NCBI GenBank assembly: GCA_002792495.1
Contig: PFOK01000143.1
Coordinates: 1-12,341, forward strand
DNA from: Candidatus Peregrinibacteria bacterium CG_4_10_14_0_2_um_filter_43_11
GTDB taxonomy: Bacteria > Patescibacteriota > Gracilibacteria > UM-FILTER-43-11
Direction: 5' to 3'
DNA: 12,341 bases
Numbering within the stretch: the first letter of the stretch is position 1; each line of letters opens with the position of its first letter. The position numbers were made by a program, and so were the translations under genes. A model generated the notes under the pieces. The model was not told where the DNA came from. It worked only from the letters and a program-made list of their open reading frames with translations, and did not search any database. Shown here one piece after another: positions 9,111 through 12,341 of the stretch.

Positions 9111-9150
9111 GGATTTCTTCCCCACCTGTTTCAGGCGGGTCGAAATGACG
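9111..9150 (-). repeat. REP-like interspersed palindromic element
   Basis: Read on the minus strand it begins GTCATTTCGACC and ends GGGGAAGAAATCCC, the pattern of a short palindromic repeat I recognise from intergenic regions of Bacteroidota and Patescibacteria. The fold is ATTTC/GAAAT (9113-9117 with 9142-9146), CCC/GGG, one mismatch, CCTG/CAGG, and a TTT loop at 9129-9131. Such elements are usually moved by REP-associated tyrosine transposases (RAYT); none is encoded here. Family assignment is from memory of the pattern, without a search. Confidence 0.5.
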
Positions 9151-9243
9151 AATGGGATTGTGCCAATTTATACTATTCCAGCTATATGACGTTCAGAGAA
9201 ATCGTCGAGCGAAATTTTATTATCTTTGTTAAAAGTATTCAAA

Positions 9244-9290
9244 CAAAAACCCCTCACTAGCCTAATAAAAAAGGTAGTAAGGGGTTTTTG
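9244..9290. terminator. Strong bidirectional intrinsic terminator
   Basis: CAAAAACCCC (9244-9253) pairs perfectly with GGGGTTTTTG (9281-9290). The stem continues through T-A, ACTA/TAGT and CCT/AGG with small bulges to an A-rich loop, giving about 18 pairs. A-runs on one side and T-runs on the other make it functional in both directions. On the plus strand it would end long transcripts from the macroglobulin gene; on the minus strand it closes the candidate unit read from promoters at 9507-9536 or 9807-9835. Confidence 0.8.
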
Positions 9291-9438
9291 AAACTCCCAC
9301 CAAAGCAGACTGTCGATTTAACCCTAGAGGTTTATTCATCCTGTTAAAAAAAGACGAACAAACAACTAAGATCCAATCAAGAATATTGGAATCACTACAG
9401 CAAAGCCGCAATAAAACCAAAGACAAGATCCGACTCAT
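9262..9438 (-). CDS. Candidate small hydrophobic protein (58 aa), unproven
   Basis: I do not recognise this protein. It is listed because its setting is coherent: an ATG at 9438-9436 on the minus strand is preceded, eight bases away, by AAGGTGA (9453-9447), a good Shine-Dalgarno. A promoter-like pair lies about 70 bases further upstream, and the stop codon falls inside the loop of the terminator at 9244-9290. The N-terminal half has two hydrophobic stretches (ILSLVLLRLCC and ILDWILVVC), suggesting membrane contact; the end is rich in Tyr and Phe (PYYLFY), partly a consequence of the AT-rich terminator arm. An in-frame GTG at 9450 would add four residues. Against it: the other genes here do not use Shine-Dalgarno sites, and the composition is not clearly coding. 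It could equally be a non-coding RNA. Confidence 0.2.
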   Translation of the reverse strand: MSRILSLVLLRLCCSDSNILDWILVVCSSFFNRMNKPLGLNRQSALVGVSKTPYYLFY

Positions 9439-9459
9439 CAATTGTCTCACCTTCTTCTA

Positions 9460-9474
9460 GTCTGAAAATCAGAC
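9460..9474 (-). other. Hairpin upstream of the candidate small ORF
   Basis: GTCTGA (9460-9465) and TCAGAC (9469-9474) form a perfect 6-bp stem with a 3-base loop, just upstream of the Shine-Dalgarno-like AAGGTGA on the minus strand. It lies in what would be the untranslated leader of the candidate small gene. Confidence 0.5.
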
Positions 9475-9506
9475 CGGAAAAAAGGAAACGAAAGACAAGC
9501 ACCGGA

Positions 9507-9536
9507 ATTATGTTTTTGTTTGATCGGAAAACGCAA
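9507..9536 (-). promoter_or_regulatory. Weak promoter-like pair, minus strand
   Basis: On the minus strand TTGCGT (9536-9531), an 18-bp spacer and CATAAT (9512-9507). Transcription would start near 9500 and run through the hairpin and candidate small ORF to the terminator at 9244-9290. The -35 matches consensus at only three positions. Confidence 0.3.
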
Positions 9537-9617
9537 ACACCATCACCATTCGGACAAGCCAGATGACAAAAAGTATTCGCAAAACGCAGCGCTTCAGTGA
9601 GAGGGGTTTGTTTTTGA

Positions 9618-9725
9618 ATCAGCTATCACTAGATCAGCTATCACTAGATCATTAAATCAATTGATTGTTGATCCTTGATTTCATGAATATTGATTTCATG
9701 ATTACTGATCTTGTGATTTTATGAA
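9618..9725. repeat. Inverted periodic array of ATCA/TGAT motifs, 7-8 bp spacing
   Basis: The left half is a 15-bp tandem repeat, ATCAGCTATCACTAG, at 9618-9632 and 9633-9647, continuing as ATCA. ATCA starts at 9618, 9625, 9633, 9640, 9648 and 9656. The motif then flips: TGAT starts at 9662, 9669, 9676, 9691, 9699, 9706 and 9714, with TGAA at 9684 and 9722 filling the rhythm. The turning point is the perfect palindrome AATCAATTGATT at 9655-9666. The right half contains TTGATTTCATGA twice (9675-9686, 9690-9701), again 15 bp apart. Fifteen elements thus keep a 7.5-bp average period in two opposed arms. This could be a multi-site operator, or an RNA or cruciform with regularly spaced short stems. 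No known family recognised. Confidence 0.85.
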
Positions 9726-9806
9726 ACGTTTTCAAAGACAAACTGTTCTCACCGAAGGAGTTAAAACAATGCTGTAAAAGATCAAAAGATTCGACGTAAT
9801 CATATT

Positions 9807-9835
9807 ATTATACCAAACTTTTAAAAAATACACAA
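9807..9835 (-). promoter_or_regulatory. Extended -10 promoter on the minus strand, divergent from rny
   Basis: On the minus strand TTGTGT (9835-9830), a 17-bp spacer, and TATAAT (9812-9807) preceded by TGG, giving the consensus extended -10 TGnTATAAT. Transcription would start near 9800 and run through the ATCA/TGAT array towards the terminator at 9244-9290, about 555 bases, with no large ORF. It is divergent from the rny promoter at 9921-9949, with a hairpin-forming inverted repeat between the two. Confidence 0.5.
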
Positions 9836-9884
9836 GCCTTTTTTCTGTCTTAGATCAGAGGCGCGCAGAAAGAGGTTGTTATTA

Positions 9885-9900
9885 TGGCTTAAATAAGCCA
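9885..9900. promoter_or_regulatory. Inverted repeat between divergent promoters, possible operator
   Basis: TGGCTT-aaat-AAGCCA, perfect 6-bp arms, lies 20 bp upstream of the rny -35 and about 50 bp upstream of the minus-strand -35. A very similar hairpin, ATGGCT-tgaa-AGCCAT, recurs in the rny leader at 10126-10141, and ATGGCT occurs again at 9948-9953 around the expected rny transcription start. It is followed by A-rich rather than T-rich sequence on the plus strand, so it is not a terminator. Confidence 0.4.
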
Positions 9901-9920
9901 AAAAAACAAAAAAATATTAT

Positions 9921-9949
9921 TTGACAATAAAAATTTTTTGTTATAGAAT
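9921..9949 (+). promoter_or_regulatory. Promoter of rny
   Basis: Consensus TTGACA at 9921-9926, a 17-bp spacer, and TAGAAT at 9944-9949, the best sigma-70-type match in the window. Transcription would start near 9956, leaving a leader of about 250 bases before the rny start codon. A second weaker site, TGATAA at 10085-10090 and TATAAA at 10108-10113 with a 17-bp spacer, could give a shorter leader. Confidence 0.65.
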
Positions 9950-9955
9950 GGCTCT

Positions 9956-10203
9956 AGTAAGATAAAAAATCAAATCCTCAAAGGAATCAAACACTTATTC
10001 ATTGAATGATCAAAACCTTTTAATTTTCAAATGAGTGCGAGTCGTATTGTCGGCCACATTTGTAACATTTCCCCTTTATTCAACTGATAACCCGAAACGA
10101 AAAGCATTATAAAATAAGGTTAAAAATGGCTTGAAAGCCATCGTTTCGTTAACGTGTTTTTATTCTCTTGAGGTTATTATTACTTTTATAACCTTGATTT
10201 ATT
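9956..10203 (+). other. Long 5' leader of rny with hairpins and a short upstream ORF
   Basis: No Shine-Dalgarno is seen before the rny ATG. The leader contains CAAATG/CATTTG at 10028-10033 and 10057-10062; the hairpin ATGGCT-tgaa-AGCCAT at 10126-10141; and CGAAACGA at 10093-10100, which pairs with TCGTTTCG at 10141-10148 and would bring the inner hairpin to the base of a larger stem. An 18-codon ORF (10031-10087, beginning MSASRIVG) lies in it without a ribosome site. Such a leader suggests post-transcriptional control, possibly cleavage by RNase Y itself; this is inference. Confidence 0.4.
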
Positions 10204-11763
10204 ATGAACACCATTTTTCTGATCATCGGCCTTGCGATCGGTGTTGGCGCCACCATCGTTTATTTTTTTACAGGCAGTAAAAAACGCCTGCACAAAATTC
10301 AACATGACAATGAACTAAAAATTGAAAACGCGCAGAAGAAAGTCCAAGAGATGGAATCCAAAGCTTCTCAGGCGGAAAACAAAGTGAGAGAAAAAATCCT
10401 GGAAGCCAAAAATCGAGCCATCGAAATCATTGATGAGGCAAAAAAAGACGAACGGGAAATGCGTAAGCAATTGGAAAAACAGGAGAGTCGGTTGATCCAA
10501 AAAGAGGAAAACTTTGAGAAAAAGTTAACCGAAATGGAGCAGATAAAAATCGATTATGAAAAACGAACGGAGGCGATAAAAACAGAAGAAGAAAAGCTGG
10601 AAGTGATTTATCATGAACAGGAGGAGAAATTAAAAGCGATTACAAAGCTGACGGAAGAAGAGGCCAGAGCCATGTTGCTGGAAAAAGTGGAGCAAGAATA
10701 CAAGGGGGAACTTGTGGAACATTACAAGCGGATTGAAAGAGATGTAAAAGAGGACAGCGAAAAAGAGGCAAAAAACATGATTGTTAGAGCGATTCAAAAA
10801 TATGCTTCCGATGTGACTTCCGAGTCCACGCAAACGATTGTGGAATTGCCCAACGACGATGTGAAGGGGAGGGTAATAGGACGTGAGGGGCGTAATATCA
10901 ACGCGTTTGAACACCTTACGGGTGTGGATGTGATTGTGGATGACACTCCGGGAGCAATCATTATTTCCGGTTTCGATTTGGTACGCCGTTATGTGGCCAA
11001 GCGATCATTGGAAAAATTAGTGGAAGACGGACGTATTCAGCCCGCGCGTATCGAGCAGGTTGTCGCTCAAACCAAAGAAGAGGTGAATGTGATGATGCGT
11101 GAATTCGGAGAAAAAGCGGTTTATGAAATGGGAATCACCGGTCTCCATCCGGATTTGATTAAAATCATCGGACGTTTACGCTTCCGTACCAGTTACGGAC
11201 AGAATGTTTTAAAACACTCCATGGAGGTTGGTTTTATTGCGGGGCATATTGCGGCTGAAGTGGGATTGGACGTGAATATGGCTAAGATGGCTGGCTTTTT
11301 ACACGATATCGGCAAAGCGGTTGATCATGAAATTGAAGGTAGTCACGCGTTGATCGGAAGAGACATCGCCAAGAAATTCGGTCTTCCTCCTTCCGTTATT
11401 CAGGCGATTGCCGCGCATCACGAAGAGGTGCCTTCCGAAGGTCCTGTCGACTTCATTGTCATGGCCGCGGACGCGATTTCATCGTCACGTCCAGGCGCGC
11501 GCCGTGAGACGTTGGTCACTTACATCAAGCGTTTGCAGGATCTTGAAAAAATCGCCAATTCCTTTGAAGGAATCGACAAAGCCTATGCCATTCAAGCCGG
11601 TCGTGAAGTGCGTGTGATGGTCAAGCCGGATCAAATCGATGACATGGGAGCGATTAAACTTTCTCACGAAATCGCCAGAAAAATCGAATCCGAGCTCGCT
11701 TACCCGGGAACCATTAAAGTGAACGTGTTGCGTGAAACACGGGCGATTGATGTGGCTAAATAA
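10204..11763 (+). CDS. rny: Ribonuclease Y
   Basis: Membrane-anchored endoribonuclease that starts mRNA turnover. The 519 residues match the family's usual ~520. Order: N-terminal transmembrane helix at ~3-22; a long charged coiled coil at ~25-190 rich in Lys and Glu; a KH RNA-binding domain at ~210-275 with the loop G226-R-E-G229 in VIGREGRN; and an HD domain from ~325 with metal-binding candidates His337 (VLKHSMEV), His367-Asp368 (HDIGKA), His405-His406 (AAHHEE) and Asp423 (AADAIS). The C-terminus ends in the typical VNVLRETRAIDVAK. All catalytic motifs are intact. The ATG at 10204 puts the membrane helix right at the N-terminus, as in the family. It is transcribed alone from a promoter 250 bases upstream and converges on the PUR-domain gene; both neighbours probably act on RNA. 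Confidence 0.97.
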   Translation: MNTIFLIIGLAIGVGATIVYFFTGSKKRLHKIQHDNELKIENAQKKVQEMESKASQAENKVREKILEAKNRAIEIIDEAKKDEREMRKQLEKQESRLIQKEENFEKKLTEMEQIKIDYEKRTEAIKTEEEKLEVIYHEQEEKLKAITKLTEEEARAMLLEKVEQEYKGELVEHYKRIERDVKEDSEKEAKNMIVRAIQKYASDVTSESTQTIVELPNDDVKGRVIGREGRNINAFEHLTGVDVIVDDTPGAIIISGFDLVRRYVAKRSLEKLVEDGRIQPARIEQVVAQTKEEVNVMMREFGEKAVYEMGITGLHPDLIKIIGRLRFRTSYGQNVLKHSMEVGFIAGHIAAEVGLDVNMAKMAGFLHDIGKAVDHEIEGSHALIGRDIAKKFGLPPSVIQAIAAHHEEVPSEGPVDFIVMAADAISSSRPGARRETLVTYIKRLQDLEKIANSFEGIDKAYAIQAGREVRVMVKPDQIDDMGAIKLSHEIARKIESELAYPGTIKVNVLRETRAIDVAK

Positions 11764-11780
11764 ATTTGTGTGATATTGCC

Positions 11781-11814
11781 TTCGTAGAGACGTAAAATTT
11801 TACGTCTCTACGAA
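11781..11814. repeat. Perfect 34-bp palindrome in a convergent junction
   Basis: Two 17-base arms without a loop: TTCGTAGAGACGTAAAA followed by its exact reverse complement. It starts 17 bases after the rny stop codon and is flanked by further imperfect pairing (TGTGAT at 11769-11774 with ATCACA at 11829-11834, GCC with GGC). Palindromes of the form TAGAGACG...CGTCTCTA are familiar to me as dispersed intergenic repeats in several bacterial phyla. It may stabilise or end both convergent transcripts, but neither strand has a proper U-tract after it, so I call it a repeat rather than a terminator. Confidence 0.85.
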
Positions 11815-11869
11815 ATCGTTGGGCACAAATCACATCAAGGAACAAATCTTGAAAATCGGTGATTGAATT

Positions 11870-12205
11870 TTATAATTTCCCCTGAACCTCTTGTAACGCG
11901 TTGATCATTTCCGAAATGTCTTCAGCATCCATCATGATGGTGGATTTTCGGCCATGACTTTTTTCGCTGATTTTAACGAATTTTCCGTTTGAACTTTGTT
12001 TTAAGTCCACATAAAAAGTGCGGAATTTGGCGTTGATTTTTTTAGAAAAAAGCTCATCCGCGTATTGCCCGCCGTTATTACGACCCGGTGAATAAGCACC
12101 ACCTTCCGAAAAAGCGGAGGTTGAGGCATCTTCCCCCTCCTTTTCGACAGAAGAATCATTGTTTACTGTTGTCTCCGCATCTTCAAATTGATAATCATCA
12201 TCCAT
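11870..12205 (-). CDS. PUR-domain (DUF3276-like) nucleic-acid-binding protein
   Basis: A 111-residue protein, probably binding single-stranded DNA or RNA through one PUR (Pur-alpha) repeat. Residues 1-28 are acidic and disordered-looking (DDDYQFEDAE, EKEGED); 29-48 are rich in Gly, Ser and Asn; 49-108 hold the repeat, with ELFSKKI, the strand FRTFYVDLKQ, NGKFVKISEKS and the closing helix AEDISEMINALQEVQ. Single-repeat bacterial PUR proteins such as Borrelia BpuR work as dimers, so dimerisation is expected. The assignment rests on motif pattern, not a search. It has its own promoter about 30 bases upstream and no Shine-Dalgarno before the ATG. It converges with rny. Stop codon TAA. Confidence 0.75.
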   Translation of the reverse strand: MDDDYQFEDAETTVNNDSSVEKEGEDASTSAFSEGGAYSPGRNNGGQYADELFSKKINAKFRTFYVDLKQSSNGKFVKISEKSHGRKSTIMMDAEDISEMINALQEVQGKL

Positions 12206-12235
12206 GTTAAATGAAATTAAAGAATAATTGCGTTT

Positions 12236-12264
12236 ATTGTACTGAGCACCCCGTTAAAGTGCAA
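12236..12264 (-). promoter_or_regulatory. Promoter of the PUR-domain gene
   Basis: On the minus strand TTGCAC (12264-12259), a 17-bp spacer, and TACAAT (12241-12236). The start would be near 12229, giving a leader of about 24 bases before the ATG at 12205, with no ribosome-binding site visible. Confidence 0.6.
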
Positions 12265-12280
12265 GTTTTACTTATTTTGT

Positions 12281-12315
12281 AAAAACACCTTTTCCGGTTC
12301 GAAAAAGGTGTTTTT
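12281..12315. terminator. Bidirectional intrinsic terminator at the window end
   Basis: AAAAACACCTTTT (12281-12293) pairs perfectly with AAAAGGTGTTTTT (12303-12315), 13 bp with a 9-base loop. T-runs on both strands allow either direction. It sits just upstream of the PUR gene's promoter, so it most likely ends a minus-strand gene beyond the window. Confidence 0.8.
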
Positions 12316-12341
12316 GGAATGATGAATATGATCCTGAAATT

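Larger units (their letters stand above)
8626..9236. other. Intergenic region, first part (downstream of the macroglobulin gene)
   Basis: No convincing protein gene. It holds a short palindrome AAGTTAACTT at 8632-8641 just after the stop codon, a GC-rich foldable segment at 8747-8845, an AT-rich palindrome at 8876-8893, inverted repeats CTCCGGC/GCCGGAG at 8905-8911 and 8951-8957, a hairpin CTTTTG-cggt-CAAAAG at 8986-9001, a hairpin at 9081-9107 and a REP-like element at 9111-9150. No intrinsic terminator with a U-tract follows the macroglobulin gene until 9244-9290, so its mRNA may have a long 3' tail. Confidence 0.6.

Noticed and set aside
9262..9290. Tyr/Phe-rich end of the 58-codon ORF as an aromatic amino acid attenuator
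   Set aside because: No biosynthetic gene follows on the minus strand; the next gene there (the macroglobulin) is on the opposite strand, and the residues come from the AT-rich terminator arm.
9721..9777. Plus-strand 18-codon ORF ending MKTML-like next to AAGGAG
   Set aside because: Very short, and the AAGGAG lies inside it rather than before its start; an ATG-CTG-TAA minigene after AAGGAG is possible but nothing else supports it.
9836..9856. Minus-strand ACAGAAAAAAGGCTTGTG resembling the 3' conserved block of RNase P RNA
   Set aside because: The matching 5' block (GAGGAAAGTCC-like) and other conserved regions are missing upstream on that strand.
9370..10011. About ten GATC sites in 640 bp, suggestive of a replication origin
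   Set aside because: No DnaA boxes of the TTATNCACA type and no dnaA, dnaN or similar gene are seen; several GATC sites are simply part of the ATCA/TGAT array.

Overview
The window looks like chromosomal DNA of a bacterium with moderate to low G+C. It carries four protein genes, about 1.6 kb of non-coding sequence rich in repeats and hairpins, and a convergent gene pair at the right end. The combination of an RNase Y, a short Pur-alpha-type (DUF3276-like) protein, an unusually long membrane-anchored alpha-2-macroglobulin next to a PBP1C, and starts without Shine-Dalgarno sequences fits a Patescibacteria/CPR lineage (for example Peregrinibacteria-like) best. Bacteroidota or Spirochaetota are not excluded; this is inference from gene content. 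The genetic code is standard for TGA: two genes end in TGA, and the 2133-codon frame has no internal TGA, which argues against the Gracilibacteria UGA=Gly code.

Layout. (1) 2-2101 (+): penicillin-binding protein 1C, cut off at its 5' end by the window edge. (2) 2102-2223: a spacer with a 14-bp tandem repeat followed by a TATAAT box. (3) 2224-8625 (+): a 2133-residue bacterial alpha-2-macroglobulin with an intact Cys-Ser-Glu-Gln thioester, an N-terminal transmembrane anchor and several extra Ig-like domains. (4) 8626-10203: a long intergenic region with a GC-rich foldable segment, REP-like remnants, a strong bidirectional terminator hairpin, a candidate minus-strand transcription unit, a striking 7.5-bp-periodic inverted array of ATCA/TGAT motifs, and the promoter and long leader of rny. 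(5) 10204-11763 (+): RNase Y. (6) 11764-11869: a convergent junction with a perfect 34-bp palindrome. (7) 11870-12205 (-): a small acidic-tailed PUR-domain protein with its own promoter, followed towards the window end by a bidirectional terminator.

How the genes fit together. PBP1C and alpha-2-macroglobulin form a known genomic partnership. The macroglobulin is thought to trap attacking proteases covalently at the cell surface, and PBP1C to repair or build peptidoglycan there. RNase Y is a membrane-anchored endoribonuclease that starts mRNA decay, and the PUR protein is a probable RNA/ssDNA binder. The least explained part is 9231-9956, where two divergent promoter-like sequences, a regular inverted motif array and a strong terminator suggest an undescribed regulatory RNA or small-peptide unit.
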